A DNA stretch of 64,000 nt from Vitellaria paradoxa (lineage: Eukaryota > Streptophyta > Magnoliopsida > Ericales > Sapotaceae). Location: contig CM034233.1 of the NCBI GenBank assembly GCA_019916065.1, positions 14,735,009 through 14,799,008 on the forward strand, read 5' to 3'. The position numbers and the translations under genes are program-made. Within the stretch, counting starts at the first letter, position 1, and each line of letters opens with the position of its first letter. The notes beneath the pieces were generated by a model. It saw nothing but the letters and a program-made list of their open reading frames with translations. It was not told the origin of the DNA and searched no databases. Positions 48,601-57,897 of the stretch are shown here, piece after piece.

Positions 48601-49745
48601 GTGCAAATTTCAAATGCTATTTCTTTTATAGTGTCTGATATATCTGGGAATGTTAAATGTTCATAAGGTATTATGCCTTCATTTTGTTCTCTTAATCTAA
48701 GTTTTACTTTTTCAGCAAATAATTTTGGTAATCCATCAATAAATTTTTCTTTCCAGAACGGGAGACGCTGGTCATCTCTCATTCCAAGTTTTGTTAAAAA
48801 TGTTTCTTCATACCAGTGATAGTCTTGAAGTTTTGGACATTTCAAGTTTGTTAAAATTATGGACGATCTTTCTTCAATTTTTGATGTGTTTCCTATAAAA
48901 TATTTAACAATAGAAAATATTAGGGTATTAACAGCATCTTCTATTATTGTTGGGTTATCCTCTTCATCTTCAACTTTTATTGGTTCATTAAATTCATCAG
49001 TTTTGATAGCATTTAATATATTATCTTTTTCTGATTCAGTAAGATATTTATCCCACCAAGTTTTGAGTCTTCCAGAAAATCCTGATATAAGAATTTCTGC
49101 TACGGCTTTATCAGAACATTGTTTTTTCATTTTATAAGCACTTGCGACCATTGTCATTTCTTGTAATTTATTAATTTTTTGATATTCTGTTAATCCATCT
49201 AAATTCCATTTATAAATTCCAGTACCTTTGAAAAATTGAGTTGGTTCAACTAATTCTTCATACTGTTGATCTGGGAAAGATGGTCTTGGATAATAATTTT
49301 TTATTTGTTTTGTATTATGTTTGTTATGATTCCATCTGGCCATATTGATTGTTTGATCTTGAGGAGTAAAAGTTTCTAATATTTCTTCAACTTCTGTCTC
49401 AGATAATTGTGATAATGTGTGGATAGCTTTTATTGATGGAGATGGTGTTTCAGGAGCTACCATAAAAGTTAATGTGTTTTGTAGTTTTTTAATCTTATTA
49501 TCTATATCTTGTATTAGATCTTTATCTTTTAATTGAGTATTAATTTTCTTAGGAATTTCATGAGGGATAAATAAAGGTTTTTGATGTGGATTTTGACTTA
49601 TTACAGGTTCTGATTCTTGTAAATTATTTTCAATTCTGTTTAATTGATCACTAATTGTTTTAAGATTTTGATTTGTAAAGTTATTCTGTTCTAAGATTTT
49701 TTGTATATCTCTAGATGTTATATCAGATTCTGATGGTGATTTCAT
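45669..49745 (-). CDS. Pararetroviral Gag-protease-RT-RNase H polyprotein, 1358 codons, open
   Basis: One uninterrupted frame. Order: coiled-coil-like N-terminus; coat-protein region with basic patch; CX2CX4HX4C zinc knuckle at residues 475-488; acidic Ser/Glu-rich segment; long Lys/Glu helix (about 640-710); retropepsin with DSGAD at 727; RT with YIDD at 1081-1084; RNase H (about 1225-1345). In the circular virus this makes the capsid and replicates the genome by reverse transcription. The start ATG overlaps the previous frame's stop as ATGA (49742-49745). The absence of any stop over 4 kb suggests a fairly recent insertion or luck; it does not show activity. Described only as an inherited copy. 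Confidence 0.92.
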   Translation of the reverse strand: MKSPSESDITSRDIQKILEQNNFTNQNLKTISDQLNRIENNLQESEPVISQNPHQKPLFIPHEIPKKINTQLKDKDLIQDIDNKIKKLQNTLTFMVAPETPSPSIKAIHTLSQLSETEVEEILETFTPQDQTINMARWNHNKHNTKQIKNYYPRPSFPDQQYEELVEPTQFFKGTGIYKWNLDGLTEYQKINKLQEMTMVASAYKMKKQCSDKAVAEILISGFSGRLKTWWDKYLTESEKDNILNAIKTDEFNEPIKVEDEEDNPTIIEDAVNTLIFSIVKYFIGNTSKIEERSSIILTNLKCPKLQDYHWYEETFLTKLGMRDDQRLPFWKEKFIDGLPKLFAEKVKLRLREQNEGIIPYEHLTFPDISDTIKEIAFEICTNFQLNQRLQRELTQSHKELGTFCEQFGLAKQNLPPSRKHKKHKKLIPKPYYKKKRQPSQDNFYKKPYKNKPNQFQHKKKSKKLINNQKIPPTCYKCGKIGHYKNNCPLKGKINSLDIDEHLKKQLEILMLNNSESEYEKSNSQDDFEIDNITSSTESNTEISEDSSSSKTIKQNCHCNVITREQELIMEMIEDIEDPQLKRNYLLKLKENLQQTKKNQEKVVENCYDLDSILKKAKQPQKSQKIPIEDIKLEIKEIKKEIKILKQELGLSKSEIQELTRQVLILKNQHQDTIASTSDQETMLTHNKEHKKEDIFLLTQISYQKWNVKLKIVINKEYTINTTALFDSGADLNCIQEGLVPIKYFEPTKERLSSANGMPLKVKYKLTKAHVCNQNICIKTPFILVKDLNREVILGTPFLNLIQPMTVSPKGISTNIFDQEIIFEFLNPPNIKDLNILKAIAIEKTQVNNISKIITKEKHLMLLKQEKVCQQIKTQLQDSQLKLTIENFKDKIIKEVSSSIPNAFWNRKSHIVTLPYIKDFQESKIKTKARPIQMNQELLDYCKKEIQDLLDKKLIRPSKSPWSCAAFYVNKNAEIERGTPRLVINYKPLNDVLQWIRYPIPNKQDLLQRLVHAKIYSKFDLKSGFWQIQISEPDKYKTAFTVPFGQYEWNVMPFGLKNAPSEFQKIMNDIFNPYTDFSIVYIDDILIFSNSIQSHWKHLNTFLYIIKKNGLVLSPTKINLFQTRIRFLGHYIDQGTITPIERALEFASKFPNEIKDKKQLQRFLGSLNYISEYYKKLSIIAAPLRERLKKNPPPWSPQHTQIIKQLKQHLKSLPCLHIANPLAYKIVETDASDLGYGGILKQRLPGHHQEQLVRFTSGTWTNAQKNYSTIKKEILSIVLCIQKFQSDLLNQEFLIRIDCKAAKHVLQKDVQNIASKQIFTRWQAILSVFDYKIEYIKGEANSIPDFLTREFLQGNHAS

Positions 49746-50542
49746 TTTATAAGGTGAAGCCTTAATGATTGAATTTCTATATTGAACAGATATTTCTTCA
49801 TGAGGTGGATGGGTAGATTGTTTAATACCTTCTGATGTATTCCATTGTTGGGGTTTTGAGTAACGTTTATTTCTTTGGTAAAAGGATAATTTATAGAATT
49901 ATTGGCAGCATAATTTTCAAACCAATCAAAAAATCTAAAATGAGTTTTATAATTTTGAACATGTTTGTAAAATTTTTCTCTTATTGGTATTCTGGCAATT
50001 TCATCAAAGTTTGATAAGAACCATTCTCTTTTTTGATTATTTTCGGGTGACTCGAAGTCTTTCTTTAATATACTTTTGTCCATAATAAATTCTCTATCTA
50101 TGACAAATATTTGAGGGTCATCTTGCATTTGAGATTGAGTTGGGGACATATGTTCAGAAGATTTATCTTCATCATCTTTTTCTTGTTGATTTATTTGATC
50201 CGTGTAAATAGGTTGGGGTATAGTTGATCTATTTCTAACTCTATTAAGCTTAAGAGGTTCATAATTGCTTGATGTTGGAATAGAGGAACAAGAAGATCTC
50301 GGAGGTTGATATGATGATCTTGGAGGTTGGTAAGGTTCTCTAGAATAAGAGGATCTAGGAGGTTGATAAGTTTCATTAAAATTTTTTGTTTGAAAGGGTA
50401 TTTCTCCTTCTTCTTTAATTTGTAAATCAGAGAGTTTTGTAGATAAAAATTTGAGTTTGACAGATCCATTTGGGAGTTCTTCAATTTGTTGGAGTTTTTG
50501 TTTTCTATTTTTGGAGCGGGTATTTGATCTTCTAATTCCCAT
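49742..50542 (-). CDS. Pararetroviral second frame, 266 codons, unknown function
   Basis: Starts inside the movement frame (352-nt overlap, different register) and ends in an ATGA overlap with the polyprotein frame. Shows a basic N-terminus, PPRSS(Y/C) proline-rich repeats at about residues 60-85, an acidic middle, and a conserved-looking aromatic C-terminal part with FDWFENYA. The tight overlaps suggest coupled or leaky translation. Role unknown; it could be a separated coat-protein or virion-associated part. Confidence 0.7.
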   Translation of the reverse strand: MGIRRSNTRSKNRKQKLQQIEELPNGSVKLKFLSTKLSDLQIKEEGEIPFQTKNFNETYQPPRSSYSREPYQPPRSSYQPPRSSCSSIPTSSNYEPLKLNRVRNRSTIPQPIYTDQINQQEKDDEDKSSEHMSPTQSQMQDDPQIFVIDREFIMDKSILKKDFESPENNQKREWFLSNFDEIARIPIREKFYKHVQNYKTHFRFFDWFENYAANNSINYPFTKEINVTQNPNNGIHQKVLNNLPIHLMKKYLFNIEIQSLRLHLIK

Positions 50543-51264
50543 TCTACTGGGAGATTGATATCACTCCAGAGTATGGTTTGTGGGACTATTAAATTAGAGT
50601 TTTCTTTTTGAGTTTGGAAAAAGATTGTTTCTCCTTTAGGGCTAATGGTTTTAACTAGAGGATCCATGATAGTGGTCATAGTTTTATAATGGATTTTATA
50701 AATTACAGCAAAAGGAATATTTCCAGGTTCCATGTCATATCCTGATGTTTGTATTTTTAATACAAGAGAGTTTAATATTCCAGTATCATGTAAAGAAACC
50801 GGATAATTTGGAAAACAGTTAAAATATATAGGACCATTATATAAGCTAGTTTCAATAACTCCTAGCAAAGAGTCTTGAAATTTACGATGTCTTTGGTCTC
50901 TAAGACATAGTAAGATTGATGTATTTAATCCACTTCTGGTTAATGGTTGAATAGCTATTTGAACTAATCCAAAGTGAATGTATGAATACTTTTCTTGATG
51001 TTTTCTAATAATACTAGAGTCAAGGAGTTTGATGGATTGACATTCAGAGGTGAATGGGACAGTTTGTTCGACTGTCTTGATAGAATAATCAGAAGAAAAA
51101 GACCATTTTTTGATATGATAAACTTCTTTAATAGGAACATTCGGGATTTTTCAGTTTGATATAGGTTGTTGTAGATTTTGTATATTTTGTTCTTCTTGAT
51201 TTATTATATTACTATCTTGGGATGAACTTGATGCCCTAGACATAGATCTAGACAAGAAAGACAT
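50191..51264 (-). pseudogene. Pararetroviral movement-protein-like frame with one nonsense codon
   Basis: ATG at 51264. An in-frame TGA occurs at codon 38 (51153-51151); after it the frame stays open to 50191. The central part, about codons 130-220, with IYFNCFPNYPVSLHD and ending in a Pro/Lys-rich tail, resembles the 30K-type movement domain of caulimovirids, which opens plasmodesmata for cell-to-cell spread. The last 352 nt overlap the next frame. The nonsense codon makes this copy defective unless read through. Confidence 0.75.
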
Positions 51265-51487
51265 GATAGAAAAATTAAATTGTTATTTTATTTTACAAAA
51301 CTTAAGTAAAACTTTCACCCTAGGCCTGTCAACGATTTACGCCTAAAAACGGGACTTACAACACATTGCCCTAAACTGGCTACGCGACTATCGGGTTTCC
51401 CCACCGAGTCAGGTTCCAGGTTTACTAAATCTTGTAAACTAAAATAAAAATTCAAAGTTTCTAGAATATCTTAATTCTCTCTATCTA

Positions 51488-51501
51488 TGGCTCTGATACC
51501 A
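51488..51501 (-). promoter_or_regulatory. tRNA-iMet primer-binding site
   Basis: TGGTATCAGAGCCA on the minus strand is complementary to the 3' end of plant initiator methionine tRNA, the usual first-strand primer of caulimovirids. It abuts the terminal repeat, as expected if the copy was linearised at the first-strand start. Confidence 0.9.
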
Positions 51502-51601
51502 ACAACAGCCCAGGAATAGCAAGATAGTAAAGCAAGCATGACAAAATATTCAAAATAGCAAAATAAAAGTTATATCTAATAACAAAATTCCTTAATCTTG
51601 T
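51500..51601 (-). repeat. Pararetrovirus terminal direct repeat, upstream copy
   Basis: Pairs with 43407-43495: CAACAACAGCCCAGGAATAG through TTCCTTAATCTTGT. Followed immediately by (TA)10 at 51601-51620. Confidence 0.9.
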
Positions 51602-51620
51602 ATATATATATATATATATA

Positions 51621-52663
51621 CGGGTCGCGAAATACTCCTACATCGTCGTTTATAGATCAAAGTCTAAGGGCGATGATAAGCCTTATCATTTTTGTCGTCA
51701 TCATGGATTACTAGTCCACAGGAATGATTACCTGACCCCGTGCAAGTTTAAGATATTTCAACTTAAGGGTATCTTATGATCTTCCCTATTTTGTATAGTA
51801 ATTTGATTTTCTCCAAAATCAACATTTTTTTATATTCACTTTTCTCCTGTTAAAATTTAAGAATAATATCTATGAGCTTTCATAATTCTATCTTTCCATT
51901 GCTATTACAGTCCGTTTATTTTTAACTATTATTTGTTTTACAACAAACATATAGCATAACATAACATATCTTAGTACTGAATAGCAATTTAAAAAAAAAT
52001 CCAATAATTTTAGTGGTATCGAAAATTCAGTTATAAAGGTTAATATTAATCTAATAATATATAAATTTTAACCCACATTAATACCTTTTTTAAATATTAT
52101 AAAATATTTAAAGAAAAAATTAGGTTTGGTTTAAAATTTTAAAATTTTATTTCTAAAGCATGCCAAACTTATTTTCATGGTCATTTTTTGTTAAAGAAAA
52201 CATTACAAAAAGTATAAATAATACATCAATTCTCTACCTTAGATCTGAAAAAAAGATAAAGAAATCCCAAAGGTTTAAAATTTCGTTTCTTCGTATTTCT
52301 CATCTTGAGCCGAATTATCATGATCCGACACCACTACAATGATCACAATGTCAAAATTTCCAAAATTCCGCTATTCCTAAATTCAAGTTCTCACTTTCTC
52401 CTTCCCCTTCCCCTCTTTTTTGGGGAGAGGGGCTCCCTCTTTCTTCTCTCTTTTCTTTTCTTGATTTTTTACGAAACTATATATCAAATTTATATAGGTG
52501 TATTTGAAGTTAAACAAAATAATATAAAATTTTACAAATCTCTACAAACACGAATTACGAGATAATAAAATTTAAATTTTTTACTCACTGTACAAAATAC
52601 GAGACATTAATTTTTACAATTTTACATAATGTTATACAATTCCAACCACACCCATATATATGC
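51621..52663. other. Intergenic, no intact gene
   Basis: At 51650-51770 one plus-strand frame reads DKPYHFCRHHG followed by more protein-like text and resembles, weakly, a Cys/His segment of gypsy-type Gag, but it is too short and isolated to call. The rest is AT-rich with a CT-rich patch at 52395-52445. Confidence 0.35.
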
Positions 52664-52816
52664 CGCGTTTGGCGTATCAAATTCTATCAAAACTTACTAA
52701 TTTTAACTAATTTTTATATTTTACTCTAAATAAATATTTTCACGTATCACTTTTATGTTATTTTTTTTTACTTTTATTATATTTTTTAGTCAATTTTTTA
52801 TCGACTAAATACACCG
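52664..52816. mobile_element. MITE, family C, copy 2
   Basis: GCCGCGTTTGGCGTATCAAA at the left; TTACTAATTTTAACTAATTTTT, CACTTTTATGTTATTTT and TTTTTTAGTCAATTTTT inside; ACTAAATACACCG at the right. Same order as 25190-25335. Confidence 0.6.
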
Positions 52817-53699
52817 TGCATCTATGAGTGTCGGTGGCCAAGGCAAAGGCCTTCACTGACATTCAATCAATTTTTTTTTTTTTCGCCCCGGCTTGCCGGT
52901 GTGCTACAGACCCATATATTTATATGCATGCATCCTACCACATGGAGGGTTCTAAGGAAGACATTTGTTGTGGCTAGTATGACCACCCACCTAAGCTAGT
53001 GTTAGCCAGGACCATTTGCTGGCAAATGGGGCGGTGATGAGGCGTGGCCTCGGTTGGCCGCGTGTCCGTATATATATTTATATATATTAAAAATTTATAA
53101 ATTAAAAATTAAAAGTTAAAAATAAGGATTATTATAAATTTTATAAGTAATTCAATATAAAAATGATCTATAATATTGTTTTAATCATTTCGATATTTCA
53201 TTTTTTATTTTTTTAGTTTTTTTAAAAAAAATGAAATATGCATATCATTTAATGTTTGAAATCTAAGTTGATTAAAGTTTTTAGAATTCAATTTTATCAC
53301 TTAGTATTTGAATTCTAAATATTATAACTATTTAAAGTGGATTCTATTTGCCACGTAGTATTATAATTTTTATTCAAATTAAATTCTATATTAATTAAAA
53401 TTTTCATATAAGTTAAGTTATATATAATTGAATTCTTTGAGTAATACAAAACTATGTTTTCTATTTTTAGTTCATGTCAATTTATTTCATTTAAATATAC
53501 AAAGTATTGTTATTTCTACCAATTTAAACATGTTATTCTATTTTTAAAATATATATTATAAAAAATTCGTGCATGAACTAATCACTTGTAACCTATTAAA
53601 ATTATTGTTAAATAATTTTATTTATTATTATTATTATTATGGGCGTTTTGAGCTTATCTAATTTACATAGCTTACAAAGTGATATAATCTATAATTGTT
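52817..53699. other. Intergenic, no gene
   Basis: A GC-richer island at 52880-53070 (CCCCGGCTTGCCGG palindromic patch) has no recognisable frame. The remainder is AT-rich. Confidence 0.4.
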
Positions 53700-53925
53700 A
53701 GGAAATACTATTCTACTAAAATTTTTAATCAAAAAATTATTTATAAAAATGGTATTTTCATATTAAAACTTTATAGGTATTTAGTTAGCAAAAATTTAGT
53801 TAAAAATTATAGTAAAAATACAAAAATTTAATATAAAAGTGACATAAAATAAAATTTAATTGAAGAAATATAAAAAATTAGTAAATATTAATAAATTTTA
53901 TTTAATTTTCGCGAACCAAACACCC
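53700..53925 (-). mobile_element. MITE, family C, copy 3 (reverse orientation)
   Basis: Its reverse complement begins GTGTTTGGTTCGCGAAAATT and continues with TTATTAATATTTACTAATTTTT, AATTTTATTTTATGTCACTTT and CTAAATTTTTGCTAACTAAATACC, the same order as 52664-52816. Confidence 0.6.
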
Positions 53926-54135
53926 ACCTCATTTTAGTGGGCGCACCCATGTCATTATGATGTTTTTATTTATTATTTGTATAATATTTTTTTTTTTTTT
54001 TTTTGTCACGATGATGATTTGACCTAATCTAGTTTTCAGATCTTTGAAAAAGTTTGGATGTCTCTCGACCCCGTCCTTGTTTGGCCAGAACTGGGAGAGC
54101 ATTGCCCATTCCTTCCCTGACTCATCCGTTTTAGG

Positions 54136-54231
54136 TGACGTGCACCTAACTAGCCAATAATTATGTGACACGTCTACGTCTTACGTGCTGCCACCAATCA
54201 CGATCGAGTCCGTGACGTCTCAGCTATATCA
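54136..54231 (+). promoter_or_regulatory. ER-stress-type promoter of the RAMP4 gene (ERSE, UPRE-like, ACGT cluster, TATA-like)
   Basis: TGACGTGC (54136-54143) is a UPRE-type core. CCAAT-N10-CACG at 54154-54172 is an exact plant ERSE. Further ACGT boxes (GACACGTC, TTACGTGC, GTGACGTC) and a second CCAAT directly joined to CACG (54194-54202) lie within 90 bp. CTATATCAA near 54224 may serve as TATA box. Family knowledge: bZIP28 and bZIP60 with NF-Y bind these sites in the unfolded protein response, and RAMP4/SERP genes are UPR targets in other eukaryotes. Confidence 0.75.
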
Positions 54232-54452
54232 ACGCGTATACACGTGAGAACGCCTCCGTGTGTGTATATGTATTGGCACCGGTAGTTTTTGGAACACCGA
54301 TTGGAAGCTGCGGTAGCTGGGGGAGAGAAACAGGGGAGCATTGGTTACCTTTGCATTGCCGGAAAGTGTGAAGATTGCCAACGAATTGCCTGAAAGTTCT
54401 CCGGCGCCACCGTGCTCTAGTTGTTTCCGGCCCCAGCTGATCTTCCTGTAAA

Positions 54453-57134
54453 ATGGTAATTTTCATGTTTGCTTTTTCTCTAGTCTCTAGTTCTTCTTTT
54501 TTTTTTTTTTTTTTAATTTTTCCGGGAAAAGTTCAGTTGAACATCTGATTTGTAGATTTGGTTTCTTTATTAATAATATTAGCGTAAAGCGATATTGAGA
54601 ATAGCTATGATTGAGCTACCCTTTTCTCTGTAAAGTCTTCAAAGACTTTTTTTTTTTACATCACAATTACAAGTGTAGTTATGTAATGAATAATGAATGT
54701 GTTAATGGTAGGAATTGCAGAATGGGATTATGGTAGAACCAATGATCCAATCTTCCACAGGACCCCCCCCCAAAAAAAATAAATAAATAAATAAAGATAA
54801 CTAATTATTTTAGTGGTACATTAATCAGTGTATCATAATGGGCCTTGAATCCCGACCCTACCATGTTGGTTCATATATATATATATATATATATATATTC
54901 TTCTGGAGTTGACTTCTTAGGTTACAGTAAATTTGATTTGTGTGTGGATGGATGTGGGAAGTCCTCTTTTTTTTTTTTTTTTTTTGAATCAGTGTAACTT
55001 GATGTTGAAATTCATTGGTTCGCTACTTATTGTTCTAATGATATCAATAAAGTAATCATTATTAATGTTATCATCTTCTTCTTCAATACTTGGTGGTTTG
55101 AATATCACTTGCAGTTGATATGACTGTGTTTTGGCTATTGAATTTAGAAAATTTGTCCAGACGACGTGGATGAAGACTTCTTAACTTTTCACTTCAGATG
55201 AAAGCACCTGAGATGCACTCTAATTGCAAATTGCTGTTAACACATCATTATGTCAGTGTTTTTGAATAAATTATTCTACACAATAACATCATTTTTAAAT
55301 TTAACATGGTTTAGCCAGAGATGTTTCTAAACCAAAGGAAAGAGAGGCGAGTATTGGAGATCCACCAACCCAGTTTTTCTTTCTTTCTTTCTTTTTTTTT
55401 TTTTTTTTCAAAGTTATGTTTGGTTCGGGGAGAAGAGAAGTGGAAAATAAGAGAATACCAATTGTATTCCCTCCTTCTTTGGTTGTTGAGTTTGGAGAGA
55501 AAATGAAAAGAAAATTATAAAAGAAATTCAACACATTTTTTCTCCCTTTTCTCTTCCTCTTCTTTTCCATTTCTCCTCTTTGATGATTGAGGTGATTTCT
55601 AAAAAAAAAAAAAAAATTATATCCACCCATTTGCCGATTGGTTGCTTTATATGCGTTTTGTTGAGCTTGTAAACAAAATTCTCTGTGCTTTTCAAAATTT
55701 GAGTGCTCCCTTGTTTGATGACATTGCTATAAATTGCGTTTTGCAGACAACATCAAGGCGTCTTGCTGATAGGAAAGTGGAGAGGTTTGAAAAGAACATC
55801 ACCAAGAGAGGAGCTGTGGCTGAAACTACAAAGAAGGGAAATAACTATCCCGTTGGCCCTATTCTCCTCGGTTTTTTCATCTTTGTCGTCATCGGATCAT
55901 GTAAGACTCACCTTAAATTGTATACACATTTGCAATTTTGCATCCTTTGCAATTCATTTAACATTTGCTTTTCAACACCAGTGGTTATTAATCTCTTCAA
56001 CATATTTTATGACAATTATTGTTTAGTTCCACAAAATTTCCACTCTTGGATCAGTTCTTTTTCTCATAGGGAATCCATTCAGTACCAGTTAACACATGCT
56101 GAACCTTCCATACTTGCTACTAGTTCTATGTTATATTTTAGGAGGCTTCACCCCCAAAGGAAAGGGAACTCATCATATAAGAATAGAATACAATATATTA
56201 CTGATATGGGAAACGTGCAATTTGTATTACATATACCCATGGGATCATAACATTCTACTACATTCTGCAGCCCTGCCCCCAAGCAGGCAAACTTTACACT
56301 ATAGTCCGAAGCAACCCATATTATATATGCCCATGAGATCGTAACATTACATCATGCTTCCTAGGATTGCGCTCAAGCAGGCAGGTTTTGCCCTGTAGTC
56401 CCAGTTGAACATTGCAATGCAAGCATCACTTCCTATGACAACAAATGAAAAATATAGTGTATGCTTTAAACTATTTGTTACATATTTTAAGAGAACTCAC
56501 CTCTAAAATCTAGTTGTTAGAAAGAGGTAACCTTATCCCATATCGATCTAGTTGTTAGAAAGAGGGAACCTTATCCCATACTATCGATATGGGACACATT
56601 CCAATCCATATTACATATGCTCATGGGATTGTGATATTCAATTTGAATTAGAACTAGTTATGTTACTCAAAAGTGTAATCATACAATGGTTCTCTTTAAG
56701 GCTTTGTTTGACATTAAGGTGCTCGTGGGTTCGCGAACCTTTGTGAACTCACAAACGGACATTGAGGATCAAAGGAAAATTTTTCCCTATAATTTAACCG
56801 TCAGTAATTAGCTCTGCGAGCCCACGTGCCAACAAAGCCTAAAGCATCTCGCATGTTGGAATGATTTTCCATTAAATCTTGTACCGTAATTATTTATTTA
56901 ATTGAGCACATCAGGTAGCTCAATTGGCTGAGCTCTTGATGCCCCGAGCTTATTTCCTGACCGGGGAGAAACAAAATTCCACTCTCCCTCGTCCAACTTG
57001 TGTTTCTTGTATTAAAAAATATATATATACATTTTTGTTTTGATGAGAAACTGATTGCCTTTCCTTTTTTTTTTTTTTTTTTATCAGCTCTGTTTCAGAT
57101 AATCCGGACGGCTACAAGCGGAGGCATGGCTTAA
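54453..57134 (+). CDS. RAMP4: RAMP4/SERP, stress-associated ER membrane protein (67 aa)
   Basis: Three coding exons: 54453-54455 (only the ATG), 55747-55900, and 57088-57134, all with GT/AG borders. The product has the SERP layout: a basic cytosolic N-terminus (TTSRRLADRKVERFEKNI), then YPVGPILLGFFIFVVIG as the single tail-anchored membrane segment, ending ATSGGMA. SERP1/RAMP4 sits at the Sec61 translocon and protects membrane proteins during ER stress. The 67-residue length matches the family. A longer frame starting at 55642 runs out of exon 2 into the intron and is not the gene. The promoter carries ER-stress elements. Confidence 0.94.
56510..56585. repeat. 38-bp tandem duplication in RAMP4 intron 2
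   Basis: CTAGTTGTTAGAAAGAGG(T/G)AACCTTATCCCATA occurs twice in a row. A related phrase, ATTACATAT(A/G)C(C/T)CATGGGATC/T, recurs at 56226, 56319 and 56609, suggesting an older local amplification. Confidence 0.75.
56913..57020 (+). mobile_element. tRNA-derived SINE-like sequence in RAMP4 intron 2
   Basis: GGTAGCTCAATTGGCTGAGC is a near-perfect tRNA D-arm/A-box. About 50 nt on comes CCGGGGAGAAACAAAATTCC, which could be a decayed B-box. It ends TTTCTTGTATTAAAAAATAT. No target duplication was established. Confidence 0.5.
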
Positions 57135-57604
57135 GCAAATCGTGCTATACTGTAGCAAATTGCTACATGTTACTGTGTTTTACACCCCCTTTTTTTTGTT
57201 TTGTTTTTTTTTTTTTTTTTGGGCATAAAATTGGAAGTTAAACTTTTATTAACAAACCTAGCATTTGTTGATGGGAAAGTTCGAATATGAATAAACATTC
57301 ACCTTCTTATTATCTCTTCCCAGACATGTGCTTACTCATTTTATTGTATTGCCACACTTGCACATGGGTTGGTAAAATTTATGATCGTCAGGTTCCGTCA
57401 AGCTGCACATATCTGAAGTTTAAACCACCTGATTGTTCACATATAAACATAGGGCACGGGGCGATCTCCTTAAAAACTAGTGTAAAAGGATTTGATGGTA
57501 TTACTCATGAGAGAACTATGATATTGAATGGATTTTTATTGAAAAATGATGGAGGTTAAACTTCCTAGATTAATATGCGAGGAGAAACTATGATTCTAAT
57601 TTAA
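57135..57604 (+). other. RAMP4 3' untranslated region and downstream, no other gene
   Basis: The stretch holds T runs at 57188 and 57204. A 90-codon frame from 57287 is not recognised and is probably non-coding. Confidence 0.4.
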
Positions 57605-57767
57605 ATCTTAAAATGTATATAATAAAACACAACTCGTCAATGTGACAGTTGTATATGTGGCAGCAAATGAAAGGAAGGGGGAGAGAGAGGGAGAGAGGCG
57701 GGGAGTTGGGTTTGAAATTTAAATTTGGGCCTTCGGAAAGCCGTGCATTGCACGGATGTGAAGCTAG
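57605..57767 (+). mobile_element. Small non-autonomous Helitron
   Basis: Starts TCTTAAAATGTATATAATAA after an A and ends with hairpin CCGTGCATTGCACGG, eight bases, and CTAG before a T. This matches Helitron rules: TC start, 3' hairpin plus CTRR, insertion between A and T without target duplication. About 163 bp, no coding capacity. Confidence 0.7.
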
Positions 57768-57849
57768 TTGATTTATAAGGTAAGAATGTTTTGTTGTCAT
57801 GTAAGCGATGGAGGGCATAAATTTTATAACGGCTATGTTCTCTTTAGCC

Positions 57850-57897
57850 GATGATGATGATGATGATGATGGCGATGATGATGATAATAATAATAAT
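57850..57897. repeat. (GAT)n/(AAT)n microsatellite
   Basis: GATGATGAT... interrupted by GGC, passing into ATAATAAT. Confidence 0.9.

Larger units (their letters stand above)
43407..51601 (-). mobile_element. Endogenous caulimovirid (plant pararetrovirus) insertion, 8.2 kb
   Basis: On the minus strand the order is terminal repeat and primer site, movement-protein-like frame, a frame of unknown role, Gag-protease-RT-RNase H, a broken last frame, then TATA box and poly(A) signal. There is no integrase, and a movement protein is present, so this is Caulimoviridae rather than an LTR retrotransposon. Direct repeats of 89 and 102 bp bound it (43407-43495, 51500-51601), and TA dinucleotide runs flank both sides. 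The promoter occurs once and outside the repeats, at the downstream end, so this linear copy cannot give a terminally redundant genomic RNA by itself. The genus was not assigned: the split of the N-terminal region into two frames is not an arrangement I can match. Confidence 0.88.

Noticed and set aside
43407..51601. LTR retrotransposon interpretation of the 8.2-kb element
   Set aside because: There is no integrase, the terminal repeats are only about 100 bp and contain no promoter, and a movement-protein-like frame is present.
55642..56250. A 202-codon plus-strand frame over RAMP4 exon 2
   Set aside because: It reads intron sequence before and after exon 2 of the RAMP4 gene; splice sites at 55746/55747 and 55900/55901 fit the known protein far better.
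56913..57020. A functional tRNA gene in RAMP4 intron 2
   Set aside because: Only the D-arm region is tRNA-like. The anticodon and T-arm cannot be folded and no acceptor stem pairs, so a SINE-like relic is more likely.
57287..57559. 90-codon frame downstream of RAMP4
   Set aside because: No recognisable domain, no upstream promoter signal, and it lies in the probable 3' flank of RAMP4.
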